Shown here one piece after another: positions 48,068 to 57,091 of a stretch of DNA of 64,000 bases. The stretch lies in assembly GCF_011421635.1 (NCBI RefSeq), contig NZ_WTLI01000004.1, positions 1 to 64,000 of the forward strand, given 5' to 3'. The notes beneath the pieces were generated by a model. It was not told the origin of the DNA. It did no database searches and saw nothing but the letters and a program-made list of their open reading frames with translations. The position numbers and the translations under genes are program-made. The number at the start of each line of letters is the position of its first letter. Within the stretch, counting starts at the first letter, position 1. This DNA is from Paenibacillus turpanensis (GTDB lineage Bacteria; Bacillota; Bacilli; Paenibacillales; YIM-B00363).

Positions 48068-48931
48068 TCATGGTGTATCGTTTTGCTTACGATATTGCTG
48101 AGCCGACACACCGGTATTTTTTTTAAAAGAACGGCTAAAATGAACAGCCGTGTTAAACCCAAGTTTTTCGGATATGAGGCCGATCGGCTCATCCGTAGTT
48201 CGAAGCAGCTTTTTCGCTTCTTCCATCCGTTTACTCATGATGTAGTTGTTGATGGTGTATCCTGTCACCTCTTTAAAGCAGTGGCACATATAATATTTGT
48301 TCAAATGAAGGACATTCGAAAGATCTTGCAGTGAAAAGTTTTCCAAATAATTCTGATTAATATACTGCAGGATGCGCCGAACATTCTCTTGACCATGCGA
48401 TTGCTGTCCCGTAGGAGCCACTTCATGCAGCCGCTTCGTTTTTCGGTAAACGGTTACAAGAAGCTGAATTAAAAGCGTTTTCAAAACTAGCTCGTATCCG
48501 AACGATTCCCTCTCATTTTCTCGGTGAATAGCTCGGAAAAACTTGTCAATATCTTCACGTTCCTCGGGAGACCACCGAATTAACATACCGTGGGGCGCTT
48601 CAAACAACGACATCAGCTTTTCAAACATATCCTCAGACATCTGCTCTTGCAGAAAGGATTCCGTGAAGTTTACGTAGCTGCGAATGTACGACACATCTTT
48701 TGAAGGGTTCACCCTGTGAAGGATACTTCCACGAAACAAAAGCATGTCCCCAGGAGACAAATCGTATATATTTTCTCCGATAATATAGTTCGCATCCCCG
48801 CGAATGAAGTAGTATACTTCGAGCCCATCATGAGAATGAACGGGCCAGCTGTACTGCCAATCATTCGCATCCGCTCTCACATAAATCCCTAGTTTCTGTA
48901 GAGCAAGATTTGTGGGTGTATGAATGACCAA
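48068..48931 (-). CDS. AraC-family regulator of the glycerol-glycoside operon
   Basis: The 287-residue regulator has an N-terminal cupin ligand-binding domain (about residues 20-110; PVHSHDGLEVYYFIRG) and a C-terminal AraC double helix-turn-helix (about 185-283; ISEKLGFNTAVHFSRSFKK). It is the first gene of the operon and likely activates it when the sugar ligand binds. TTG at 48931 follows GGGAGGGG at normal spacing and gives a domain-complete protein; a longer reading from an ATG 87 bases upstream has a hydrophobic lead without a ribosome site. A CRP/FNR-type palindrome lies 40 bases upstream. Confidence 0.88.
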   Translation of the reverse strand: MVIHTPTNLALQKLGIYVRADANDWQYSWPVHSHDGLEVYYFIRGDANYIIGENIYDLSPGDMLLFRGSILHRVNPSKDVSYIRSYVNFTESFLQEQMSEDMFEKLMSLFEAPHGMLIRWSPEEREDIDKFFRAIHRENERESFGYELVLKTLLIQLLVTVYRKTKRLHEVAPTGQQSHGQENVRRILQYINQNYLENFSLQDLSNVLHLNKYYMCHCFKEVTGYTINNYIMSKRMEEAKKLLRTTDEPIGLISEKLGFNTAVHFSRSFKKNTGVSAQQYRKQNDTP

Positions 48932-48970
48932 GGGGCCCCTCCCTTCCTGCAAAACGTTGATACAACAGGC

Positions 48971-48986
48971 TGTGATGTTTATCACA
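48971..48986. promoter_or_regulatory. perfect TGTGA-N6-TCACA palindrome upstream of the araC-like gene
   Basis: TGTGATGTTTATCACA matches the CRP/FNR consensus (TGTGA-N6-TCACA) exactly. On the minus strand TTATATT lies just upstream of it, so the palindrome would fall around or after the transcription start. In Bacillus this motif is the FNR site; which family member binds here is unknown. The rest of the 416-bp gap between the divergent operons holds the P-type ATPase promoter and nothing else that I can support. Confidence 0.55.
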
Positions 48987-49223
48987 CTTAGAATATAACA
49001 CACCAAATTTGCGATCACTTAACATATCTTGCTCTTCATTTTTCATTTATTGTTGAAAAAGATACATGACGCCCCCGGTATTTTTGCCCCTAAAATGTTT
49101 TTTCTTCTAGAAATATTGTATCCCCAAAATACGACCTCATTCCCCAGCTTCCAACCTTTTCCACACTCCATTCAACCAACTGGGAAGTTGTACCTATTAT
49201 TTGATTTATAAACTAAATTATGG

Positions 49224-49251
49224 TTTACATTTCCAGCAAATATGTTAAAAT
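49224..49251 (+). promoter_or_regulatory. candidate promoter of the P-type ATPase operon
   Basis: TTTACA (49224-49229), a 16-base spacer and TAAAAT (49246-49251) form a fair vegetative promoter about 95 bases before the first gene. TAAAC and GTTTA half sites flank the -35 region and could be an operator. Confidence 0.5.
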
Positions 49252-49347
49252 AAGCTTACTATTTTCGCCTAATAAAACACTATTGCCTTCGACCAAAAGG
49301 GGGAGTTTTGAATCTCCGCTATTCAGCAATTTTTCCTAGGAGTCAGA

Positions 49348-49620
49348 ATCAATAAAATCCTTCATCACCATAAAATCGAAATCCTGCATTACGTACCCGG
49401 ACGCATTCGCCTGCGCTCGCCCAAATGGGTCTTCCCCGCCGGCAGCCCTCCTTTGAACCGAATCATTGATGAGCTGCAAACCGACCCGCGGATCCATTCC
49501 ATCCAATACACGCAAGAAGTCGGAACACTGCTCATCCATTTTGCACCGGAGGTAAGTCATGACCTAAGGCAAATCGAGGAATGGCTGAAAACCTTCGATA
49601 CGCTGCTTAACTCCCTTTGA
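49348..49620 (+). CDS. small HMA-like domain protein with no standard start codon
   Basis: The frame encodes about 90 residues including YVPGRIRLRSP and an alpha/beta pattern like the divergent heavy-metal-associated (HMA_2-type) domain, without the CxxC metal site of classical HMA domains. It lies 13 bases before the next gene, which carries the same domain. No ATG, GTG or TTG occurs in frame after the upstream stop codon. ATC at 49348 sits five bases after AGGAG, and ATT at 49321 is another option. Either translation starts at a rare codon, as infC does with AUU, or the reference has a small error. Confidence 0.65.
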   Translation: MNKILHHHKIEILHYVPGRIRLRSPKWVFPAGSPPLNRIIDELQTDPRIHSIQYTQEVGTLLIHFAPEVSHDLRQIEEWLKTFDTLLNSL

Positions 49621-49633
49621 AAGCGGGTGTCTC

Positions 49634-50173
49634 ATGCTTCAGCATCTGATCGGAATCGGAGCTTCAATCGCTCTGACCCATTACATACAAAAATCGAAGA
49701 ATCTCAACATCAAAGTGCTCCACGCCTCTCCGGGCCGGCTCCGCCTACAATGTGACCGATGGAAAAATGCAAATATCGCGCCGGTGCTCACAAAACAAAT
49801 GGAAGCGCATCGTCTCGTTGAACGGGTTGAGGTTTCACCGATCACCGGCAGTTTGCTGCTCCTGTTCCATGCACCCAGCCTAACCCCGGACCAGCTTGAC
49901 GAAATCCTAAAACTGGCGGTGTCTTCTACAACGGAAGGTTATCGACGCGCTCCTTCAACCGTGATGCAGACGATGCGAAAGACGCTTCGGCGCGCGGATC
50001 AAAACATTAAGGTGCATAGCCGGGGAGCTTTCGATCTCAAGTCCGTCGTTACACTATCCGTGCTCGGCAAGGTTTTATGGGATACAGGGCGGCATAAGCA
50101 TCCGCTGGCCGTCACGCTTCTGCTGTGGGCGTACACCTCCATGGATGGAAAGGAAACGCCCCATGAGAATTAG
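49634..50173 (+). CDS. HMA-like domain protein associated with the P-type ATPase
   Basis: The 179-residue protein begins with a hydrophobic segment (about residues 1-15) and then an HMA_2-like domain with the motif HASPGRLRLQC (about 32-100). A C-terminal part contains another hydrophobic stretch (about 140-168). It resembles the N-terminal region of the P-type ATPase encoded next, as if that module had been duplicated and split off. A role as a partner or metal-sensing subunit of the pump is inference. Its end overlaps the ATPase gene by 11 bases. Confidence 0.75.
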   Translation: MLQHLIGIGASIALTHYIQKSKNLNIKVLHASPGRLRLQCDRWKNANIAPVLTKQMEAHRLVERVEVSPITGSLLLLFHAPSLTPDQLDEILKLAVSSTTEGYRRAPSTVMQTMRKTLRRADQNIKVHSRGAFDLKSVVTLSVLGKVLWDTGRHKHPLAVTLLLWAYTSMDGKETPHEN

Positions 50174-52274
50174 GGTGGCGGTTGTGCATGCGATCCCCGG
50201 CCGCACAAGGCTGCGTTTGCCTCGGATCCCAAGCTTTGCTGCACAAATCAAAGCTCGCCTGCTTGCGATCCCTTACATCTACTCTTGTGTCTACACCAAG
50301 GAAACCTCATCCCTCCTTCTGTATCATCATCCGGCAGCGACAACGGAGGACTTGACACGTTTTATCCAGTTTCAATGGCTTCAATACGTTCGCACCGCGT
50401 CCCGAGCAAAGATAAACAGCCCTTCTACTCTAAAAAAACAGCTTCTTTCTGTCGGGATTGCCGCTTCCGCGTACGTGATCGACCGGCTGCTCTTTCCGGG
50501 AATGATCCGAGTCGGGTGGGGAAGGCTTTTTAACCTGACTACTTTGGCCACCCTGTTCGCTGCGAAAGACATCCTATGGAACGGCACAAGAGGCGCGCTT
50601 ATCAACAAACAGCTGAATGCCGATACCCTGACGACAACCGCGTTGGCCGCCGCAATCTTGAAAGGAAACCCGGGCTCCGGCTTCGTCATGATCCTTCTTT
50701 CGGGTATTAGCGAGCTGCTTACCGAATATACGGCGGAACGGACCCGCAAGCATATCACCGATATGCTCAAGGTCGATATTCCGTATGCCTGGCTGGTCCA
50801 GCCGGACGGAAGAGAAGCCAGAGTGCCGATGGAGCAAATTCAGCCCGGAGATACGGTTACGGTATTTTTGGGAGAGAAAATCTCGGTGGACGGAAGGGTT
50901 GTCGACGGCTCGGCGGCCATCGATGAGTCTTCGATTACCGGAGAGTTTTTGCCGAAGGAGGTCGCTTGCGGCTCGTATGTCTATGCTGGAACGATTGTTA
51001 AATCCGGCACAATCCGTATTCAGGTTCAGCATGCGGGAGACGACACCGTGGTAACCCGAATCGTGAAAATGATCGAACAAGCGCAGAGCAAAAAAGCGCC
51101 GGTGCAGCATCTTGCCGACCGGATGGCGAATAAGCTGGTGCCGATTTCTTTTTTAATGGCAGGTATCGTCTATTTGACGACCCGCAGCTGGGATCGCGTG
51201 CTGAATATGCTGTTCATCGATTTTTCCTGCGGCCTCAAGCTGTCTACCGCAACCGCCATATCCGCTGCCATCGGCAAGGCCGCCAAGCAGGGCATTCTCG
51301 TCAAAGGCGGGCAGTACGTTGAACGTCTTGCCGCGATTGACACGATCATCTTCGATAAAACCGGTACCCTTACCGAGGGAAGCCCCGAGGTGAAGGAGGT
51401 CATTCCTTACTACGGCTTTACCGTTCAGGAGGTTATCGCCGCGGCCGCATCGGCTGAGGAGCATTCCTCCCATCCTATCGCCGAATCGATCCTGCGGCAG
51501 GCCAAGGATTGGAATCTTTCCATCCCGAAATACGATTTTCTCCAGACGATCGTCGGACGGGGCATTTACGCTGTTGTTGAAGGGCATGACGTGCTCATTG
51601 GAAGCGCCATTTTTATGGAGGAATCGGACATCGACCTTTCCGTATTGAATGCCCGCTTCAAGCACGACGAGCGCAATGCCGTCTATGTGGCCTACGACGG
51701 TCTGCTCATGGGTGTCGTCCATATTCACGATCCTCTGCGCAGCGGCATGAGCAAAGCCATTCATCGGCTGCGCAGGCTGGGCGTCGATGAAGTACTAATG
51801 CTGACCGGGGACCGGAAGCATACGGCGCAGCAAATCTCCGCTTCGCTCTTCCTGGATCGTTATTATGCGGAGGCGTTACCGACGGATAAAGCCGGTATTG
51901 TCAAAAGGTATCGGGATCAAGGCGCTTCGGTGATGATGGTCGGCGATGGCGTCAACGATGCCCCGGCCTTAGCGTACGCCAATGTCGGAATTACGATGGG
52001 CCGAAAGAAAACGGATATTGCCGTTGAAGCAAGTGACGTGACCATCACCTCCGACGATCCGGGCAACCTGCCCGCCATTGTGAATTTGTCTAAGCAAACG
52101 ATGAGGATTATTCATCAAAATATAGGGGCTACCCTGCTTGTCAACAGTACCGCCATGCTGCTGGGCGCACTTGGAACGATTTCACCGGTGGCCGGAGCCT
52201 TGATCCATAACTCTGCCACGATCGCAGTCGTACTGAACAGTACACGGATTTTAGGGATGGAGGTTAGAAAATGA
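50163..52274 (+). CDS. P1-type metal-transporting ATPase with HMA_2-like N terminus
   Basis: The 703-residue pump has an N-terminal domain with HAIPGRTRLRLPR in place of a CxxC metal site, then membrane helices, the actuator loop (SSITGEFLPKE), phosphorylation site D398 (DKTGTLTEG), the soft-metal marker SHPIAES and the hinge GDGVNDAPAL. The membrane metal motif is SCGLKLS around C356 instead of the CPC of copper pumps, so a different metal is likely. Members with this motif occur in several bacterial groups and their metals vary. ATG at 50163 follows GGAAAGGAAA and overlaps the previous gene. Confidence 0.88.
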   Translation: MRIRVAVVHAIPGRTRLRLPRIPSFAAQIKARLLAIPYIYSCVYTKETSSLLLYHHPAATTEDLTRFIQFQWLQYVRTASRAKINSPSTLKKQLLSVGIAASAYVIDRLLFPGMIRVGWGRLFNLTTLATLFAAKDILWNGTRGALINKQLNADTLTTTALAAAILKGNPGSGFVMILLSGISELLTEYTAERTRKHITDMLKVDIPYAWLVQPDGREARVPMEQIQPGDTVTVFLGEKISVDGRVVDGSAAIDESSITGEFLPKEVACGSYVYAGTIVKSGTIRIQVQHAGDDTVVTRIVKMIEQAQSKKAPVQHLADRMANKLVPISFLMAGIVYLTTRSWDRVLNMLFIDFSCGLKLSTATAISAAIGKAAKQGILVKGGQYVERLAAIDTIIFDKTGTLTEGSPEVKEVIPYYGFTVQEVIAAAASAEEHSSHPIAESILRQAKDWNLSIPKYDFLQTIVGRGIYAVVEGHDVLIGSAIFMEESDIDLSVLNARFKHDERNAVYVAYDGLLMGVVHIHDPLRSGMSKAIHRLRRLGVDEVLMLTGDRKHTAQQISASLFLDRYYAEALPTDKAGIVKRYRDQGASVMMVGDGVNDAPALAYANVGITMGRKKTDIAVEASDVTITSDDPGNLPAIVNLSKQTMRIIHQNIGATLLVNSTAMLLGALGTISPVAGALIHNSATIAVVLNSTRILGMEVRK

Positions 52275-52858
52275 AGCCAGTGCCAGCATCGTTTTTCATT
52301 ACCCATGAATTGTCGGGAAGGATTCGGCTTATCATCCCCGCGCTGACGGAACGCAACGACGTTAAAATTATTGAGCGTATGTTTCGTTCGCTCCAAGGGG
52401 TTACCCTGGTACGAATTGAGCCCTTAATCCAGTCGATGGTGATCGAGTACCAGCAGACGGTGATGAAACGGAGCGCGCTATTACAATTTATCGCCGTCTT
52501 TTTTAAACAAACCCGATTTGATCCTATCGACGATCTTATGGTCAACGTGAAGCCGAAGCATCGGGCCGATCTCTTTCGATCCCTTATGACCGGCGCGCTT
52601 CTGCTGGTTGCCGCCCTGCGGAAAACAGCCGGGCCAAGACCGGACTTTATCGACTACTTGGCGACCGTGTCCACCGGCTATACTGTTCTTTCACATGGAA
52701 CCAACCGTTTCTCACACCCGGATGTCTTAACCGGCATTATCAGTATGCTGTCGCTCGGACACGGCAATCTGCTGCAGGTCGCGGCGCTGACGTGGGGTGT
52801 GAACCTTCTGGAAATTCTTCATGATATGAATAGGAGCAAACGTCTCCTACCCATATAA
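52271..52858 (+). CDS. HMA-like domain membrane protein downstream of the ATPase
   Basis: The 195-residue protein starts with a domain carrying HELSGRIRLIIP, related to the PGRxRLR domains of its three upstream neighbours but with Ser for Pro. A C-terminal part (about residues 95-185) has hydrophobic segments. It overlaps the ATPase stop codon by four bases, with GGAGG at ideal distance. A partner role for the pump is likely from coupling; the biochemical function is unknown. Confidence 0.75.
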   Translation: MKPVPASFFITHELSGRIRLIIPALTERNDVKIIERMFRSLQGVTLVRIEPLIQSMVIEYQQTVMKRSALLQFIAVFFKQTRFDPIDDLMVNVKPKHRADLFRSLMTGALLLVAALRKTAGPRPDFIDYLATVSTGYTVLSHGTNRFSHPDVLTGIISMLSLGHGNLLQVAALTWGVNLLEILHDMNRSKRLLPI

Positions 52859-52891
52859 AACTAGGATACCGTATAAAGGAGAGGACAAAGC

Positions 52892-53122
52892 ATGTTGCTG
52901 ACAAGAGATTTTGTCGTAGGATTCGTAGTTGGTGCCGTTGCGGGCGCCGTAGGTTATCGTTTGTATGAGCAGAACGGCGGACAGCTGCAGAAGCTGGTTT
53001 CCGCTCCATTCCTGGGTCAGCAGGAGGTTGCTGCAGGCTCGTCAAACCCTTCGCTGGAGGAGCTTATTTCCCAGAAGGAGCGTTTAGAGGATCTCATCGC
53101 GGAAAAGAAAGCGTTGGCGTAG
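52892..53122 (+). CDS. small single-pass membrane protein with coiled-coil tail
   Basis: The 76-residue protein has one N-terminal membrane helix rich in small residues (VVGFVVGAVAGAVGYRL) and a charged, helical C terminus (EELISQKERLEDLIAEKKA). AAAGGAG precedes the ATG. It is the last gene of the P-type ATPase operon. Mycobacterial metal pumps have small one-helix partners of the PacL type (DUF1490) in the same position; the architecture is alike, but no His-rich metal tail is present, so homology is not claimed. Confidence 0.8.
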   Translation: MLLTRDFVVGFVVGAVAGAVGYRLYEQNGGQLQKLVSAPFLGQQEVAAGSSNPSLEELISQKERLEDLIAEKKALA

Positions 53123-53136
53123 CCGCCCGCTCAAAC

Positions 53137-53174
53137 AAGAAGGACACCTTCGCATGAGGTGTCCTTCTTTCTTT
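53137..53174. terminator. bidirectional terminator between the pump operon and the GGDEF/EAL gene
   Basis: AAGAAGGACACCT and AGGTGTCCTTCTT form a perfect 13-bp stem with a seven-base loop, followed by TTCTTTT on the plus strand. The convergent gene on the minus strand ends 16 bases further on. Confidence 0.85.
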
Positions 53175-53189
53175 TATACAAGGGCTCGT

Positions 53190-55481
53190 CTACGATACCT
53201 TCGCACGCAGCCTCTCCGTCCACTCCTCCGAAGACATCGGCTTATAAAAATAATAGCCCTGAATCCGGTCGCAGCCGTTTTCCTTCAAAAATTCGAACTG
53301 CTCCTTCGTCTCCACGCCTTCCGCGGTGACAGTAAGTTTCAGGCTTTGCGCCATCGCCAAGATCGCCTTTACAATCGTGGCGTCGCTGGAGTTGACCGAC
53401 ACCTCCCGAATAAACGACTGGGCAATTTTCAGCGAGTTTACCTGATACTTACGAATGTACTCTAAGGAGGAATAGCCCGTCCCGAAGTCATCCATAGAAA
53501 TCGTAATCCCCATCGCCTGCAGTTGCTGCAATTGAGCGACGGTTTTCGTTTGATCCTGAATGGCAATGCCTTCTGTAATTTCAAACACGAGCCGCTCCGG
53601 CGGCCAGCCTGACTCTTCGATAATCGCAGCCGTTCGTGCCACAAAATCGTCCTGTAAAAACTGCCGCGGCGAAACATTGACTGCCATGCTCATCTCCGGA
53701 AGTCCCTGCTCTTCCCATTCCTTTGCCTGTCGGCATGCCGTTCGCAGCACCCATTCCCCGATGGGGACAATAAGTCCCGTCTCCTCGGCTACAGGAATGA
53801 ACTCCGCTGGAGAGACCATCTTCCCTTCCGCGCCCCGCCAGCGCAGCAGCGCTTCCACACTGCCCACTTGTTGGTCATTTGCGGATACCAAGGGCTGATA
53901 GTACAGCATAAGCTGCTCCTCGGCCAAAGCCCGGCGCAGCGCCCGCTCCATTCCGGTTTTTTTCTGAAGCATATCGTTCATCTGAATTTCAAAGCGATGC
54001 CACCGGTTTCCACCTCGCGCCTTTGCTTCATACATGGCGGCATCGGCTTGCTTCATCAAATCATTCACATTCAAGCCGTCTCCGGGAAACAAGCTGATGC
54101 CGATGCTGGTCGTAGTAAGCAGCTCAATCCCTTCTACCTCAAAGGGCTTGGCCGTCTCCTTCAGCAGCGTTTCGGCAACTGCCATAACCTCTTCAAAGTT
54201 GCTCAAACCCGGGAGCAGCACGGTAAATTCATCCCCGCCCTGCCTTGCGACCAAGAACGGCTCCGGCAAATATTGCAGCAAGCGCTCTGCCACCTGCCGA
54301 ATAAACAAATCACCCGTGGCATGTCCGTACGTATCGTTTATAAATTTAAAGCGGTCTAAATCCATCGAAAAAACGGCAATCAGCCCACCCTCTCCACTGT
54401 ACATGGCGGATGCAAGCTTCTTCTCGAACAACCGCCGATTCGGCAGACCTGTTAAGTAATCATGATGCGCCAGATGGTTGCTTTTCTCCAGCATCTCCTT
54501 CATATTGCGGATCAACCGCTGGTTTTGCCCCAGCACCATCATCTGGCGAAGCACCAGCAGCACGATTGCGATAAGAGCGATGAAGGACGGACCATTAAAA
54601 AGCTGTGCGTTCCACCACATCGGCACAACGAGGGCAAAGAAGCAAACGTAAGGCAGCAGCATCCCCAGCGCGGCTCGCACTGGCGCTTCGCGAAAATGGT
54701 GCACACTCCCGACCGATTCCGTATCCTGGTCCCAGGAATAGACGCCGGACATGGCTACCACAAGCAATGAAGCGTCGAATAAAGGATCGACCCAGTCGCC
54801 AATTACATATTGATCGGCCGCCGCCTCAAACAAATACACCGTATCTGCAAATATAATCAAAGCGAGCCCGGCCAGCATGAGCAGCTGCGCCTTCCAAGCC
54901 AAAATATTTTTATAGGTAAACATCGTAAACAGCAGCCCGCATAACAGTGCAAAATCAGCAACAGGATAAAGCAGGTTCACTGTAATCTCCAGCTTCGTGC
55001 TGGTCACCAGCATCATTTCCAGCTTCGGCTGAATAATATAAATCCAGCTGAGCGTCCCGGCGATGAGAAGGGTGATGAGCGTATCAAAGGCGAGCCGCAG
55101 CCCCTGGAACACCGACCGCTCTTTCATCAATAAGTAACAAAGCGCCCCGGCATACAAGAAGATTTGCGCCGCCCACAGCATGTCCGCCACTCCGACTTCC
55201 GGAGGCTGCACACCCTGTACCCAAACATACCAGCCCCAGGTAAGCACGGCTGCTAGATAACAAAAGCTCCCCCATGAGAGAAGCCTCCAAAATCTCCGAT
55301 ATGGCGCCGGCTTCTTTCTGCTTGTGAAATACAAGAGAAGGCCGGATCCTAATGGAGCAATACATTGCAGTGATAACAGGAATTGATCGTTTCCAAGCGC
55401 ACTCCGGTTCATGAGGTAGAGGAGACCGATATGAACAATACACAAAAGCCAAAGCCATTTTCGATACCGGTACATCAACAT
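53190..55481 (-). CDS. membrane GGDEF/EAL cyclic di-GMP protein
   Basis: The 763-residue protein has about eight to nine membrane segments in its first 310 residues, then a GGDEF domain (about 330-495; active-site motif GGDEF intact) and an EAL domain (about 505-760; SVEALLRW, with the catalytic-loop stretches [10 protein letters not shown] and DDFGTGYSS present). Both active sites look intact, so it could make or degrade c-di-GMP. The membrane part probably senses an unknown signal. The start is taken at the ATG seven bases after GGGAGG; an earlier ATG abuts no site. A cell-surface or motility decision is likely but not shown by the neighbours. Confidence 0.88.
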   Translation of the reverse strand: MLMYRYRKWLWLLCIVHIGLLYLMNRSALGNDQFLLSLQCIAPLGSGLLLYFTSRKKPAPYRRFWRLLSWGSFCYLAAVLTWGWYVWVQGVQPPEVGVADMLWAAQIFLYAGALCYLLMKERSVFQGLRLAFDTLITLLIAGTLSWIYIIQPKLEMMLVTSTKLEITVNLLYPVADFALLCGLLFTMFTYKNILAWKAQLLMLAGLALIIFADTVYLFEAAADQYVIGDWVDPLFDASLLVVAMSGVYSWDQDTESVGSVHHFREAPVRAALGMLLPYVCFFALVVPMWWNAQLFNGPSFIALIAIVLLVLRQMMVLGQNQRLIRNMKEMLEKSNHLAHHDYLTGLPNRRLFEKKLASAMYSGEGGLIAVFSMDLDRFKFINDTYGHATGDLFIRQVAERLLQYLPEPFLVARQGGDEFTVLLPGLSNFEEVMAVAETLLKETAKPFEVEGIELLTTTSIGISLFPGDGLNVNDLMKQADAAMYEAKARGGNRWHRFEIQMNDMLQKKTGMERALRRALAEEQLMLYYQPLVSANDQQVGSVEALLRWRGAEGKMVSPAEFIPVAEETGLIVPIGEWVLRTACRQAKEWEEQGLPEMSMAVNVSPRQFLQDDFVARTAAIIEESGWPPERLVFEITEGIAIQDQTKTVAQLQQLQAMGITISMDDFGTGYSSLEYIRKYQVNSLKIAQSFIREVSVNSSDATIVKAILAMAQSLKLTVTAEGVETKEQFEFLKENGCDRIQGYYFYKPMSSEEWTERLRAKVS

Positions 55482-55623
55482 TCCTTTTCCTCCCATAGCA
55501 CGCAGTTTTTCCTATCTTGTATAACAGATAAGTATAGACGGCGCTTGTTCCTTCGTCTATGTGAAAAAATTCATATTGAAGTTTCCGTTATGGCCTTCCC
55601 ATAAGTCTCGACTCTTTCCAAGG

Positions 55624-55655
55624 CAAAGAAAAGAGCATCCCTTCTTTAAGGATGC
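55624..55655 (-). terminator. terminator of the GIY-YIG protein gene
   Basis: GCATCC and GGATGC form a six-bp stem. On the minus strand it is followed by TCTTTTCTTTG. Confidence 0.75.
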
Positions 55656-55676
55656 CCTTCATCACGCATTCTCGAA

Positions 55677-56900
55677 TTAATTATGCTTCACGCTGTTATA
55701 TCCCCGTTCGCCAAACGGCTGCAGATCTGCAATCCACTTTTCCTCGAGCTTCTCCAGCATTTCCTTGCTTACTCTTGATATGGGCCGCCCGCGCGTCTCT
55801 TCCTCTTCCGGCTTAAGCAGCTCCAATATTTCAAACACAAAGCTTTCTTCCCCGTATTCCTTCCATTCCTGCTGCAGCACCTTGTTGGAATGAGTCCCTA
55901 ACTGCAGGGTAAACCGGTGCCGGGCCAAAATGCTGTCCAGCCTTACGCTGCTGCCAACAAACCGCTTCCCATTCGCTTGATTGAGAATCTGGTACACCCC
56001 AATTGTTCGTTTTGAATCCATAAAATCAGCTACCAGCTGCTTTCTTTTTTCTGTATTTCTCGTATCCATCGTCCTCATCCTTTCTTCCTCTGCATTCGAA
56101 ACCGTCTCCGATGCGACTTTACTGTTCACCCAGTACGCACTGCCGTCCGGCTTTCGGTCCAGAAACCCATATTCAATCAAATACCTGCGGATCGTCACAT
56201 AATCATCGAAGGCCTGCTCCAGCACGGCGTTCACTTCTTTTTCCGTGTAGCTCCTGTTCGGCTCGAATCTGCGCATAAGCTGACGAAGAATAACGAGCTT
56301 CCTCTTCTCTTTCTTGGGAAACTCGCTAATGGGTCCCTCGATCCCATTCGGAAAATAGGTGCGGATAATCTCCTCATTCTCCTGCTCCGTCACGGCATAT
56401 CGTTCATCGAGCATCGTCGCAGTGCGGCGGACCGGACTCTGTTGGCTGGGGCTGCCCGATTGCCCCTCTTCGACAAGCTCCATAATACTGAGAAATACCT
56501 TGGCCTGCTTCATTTTTTCGCGAAGGGTAAACCGATGGTTTCGTACCGTCGATTTGCTGCCCCCACCCAGCTCCTTGACAATCTCGCTATCCTGCAGCCC
56601 AGCCCGGAACCATTCCAGCAGGGATCGCTGCAAATCCGTCAACCCGGTCCATTTCTTATCCAGCCCGATCAAATATTGAAACATCGAGCCGTGCTCCGTC
56701 TCGATGTGCTTACGCACATAACGCTCCGCCTCGTACAGCACTCCTTCATGCGGGTAAATCACCCCGTGCTCGAACATGCGTCCACATACGAGACATACAA
56801 ACGCCTCGGCTTTGGCGTCCACAATGTATCCCCGTTTCATTTCATCGACCGTTGCTTCCCAGAATAGCTCGCTAATCGCCATTATATAGATCAACCCCAT
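55677..56900 (-). CDS. zinc-finger/HTH/DUF2087/GIY-YIG protein
   Basis: The 407-residue protein combines four regions: a possible C2H2-type zinc site (CLVC near residue 36, then HIETEH near 67), a LuxR-like helix-turn-helix (about 90-140), a DUF2087 domain (about 185-265; EFPKKEKRKLVILRQL) and a C-terminal GIY-YIG nuclease-type domain (about 300-370; GVYQIL then KRFVGSS, with later WKEYGEESFVFEILE). DUF2087 proteins are treated as regulators; a nuclease-type domain on the end is unusual. ATG at 56900 has AAAAGG nine bases upstream, and a second ATG 18 bases later is possible. It follows two tandem structured elements that may control it. Confidence 0.78.
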   Translation of the reverse strand: MGLIYIMAISELFWEATVDEMKRGYIVDAKAEAFVCLVCGRMFEHGVIYPHEGVLYEAERYVRKHIETEHGSMFQYLIGLDKKWTGLTDLQRSLLEWFRAGLQDSEIVKELGGGSKSTVRNHRFTLREKMKQAKVFLSIMELVEEGQSGSPSQQSPVRRTATMLDERYAVTEQENEEIIRTYFPNGIEGPISEFPKKEKRKLVILRQLMRRFEPNRSYTEKEVNAVLEQAFDDYVTIRRYLIEYGFLDRKPDGSAYWVNSKVASETVSNAEEERMRTMDTRNTEKRKQLVADFMDSKRTIGVYQILNQANGKRFVGSSVRLDSILARHRFTLQLGTHSNKVLQQEWKEYGEESFVFEILELLKPEEEETRGRPISRVSKEMLEKLEEKWIADLQPFGERGYNSVKHN

Positions 56901-56973
56901 AAATGTTTACCTTTTTCATAAACAAATTATAATATTGTCTACTTAATTAATCAACACCACAAATTTATTATAT

Positions 56974-57088
56974 AAGAAAAACTTCTATCGAAGTCCTTTC
57001 AAAGAAGCGGGTACGTCATTAAGCGGTAGTTTTCCTTGGTATAGAATTTACTCGTTCCGGCCTCAGCGAAACTTATAAATTCTATAAC
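56974..57088 (-). promoter_or_regulatory. structured attenuator-like element, copy A
   Basis: Read on the minus strand, an 11-bp hairpin (57086-57076 with 57050-57040) comes first. AAGGAAAACT (57037-57028) follows and can pair with AGTTTTTCTT (56983-56974) at nine of ten positions. The competing structure is a terminator-like hairpin ACTTC-GATA-GAAGT plus T run. The element ends 73 bases before the start of the GIY-YIG protein gene. Compared with copy B, base changes in all three helices are compensated on the pairing strand. Confidence 0.6.
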
Positions 57089-57091
57089 GTT

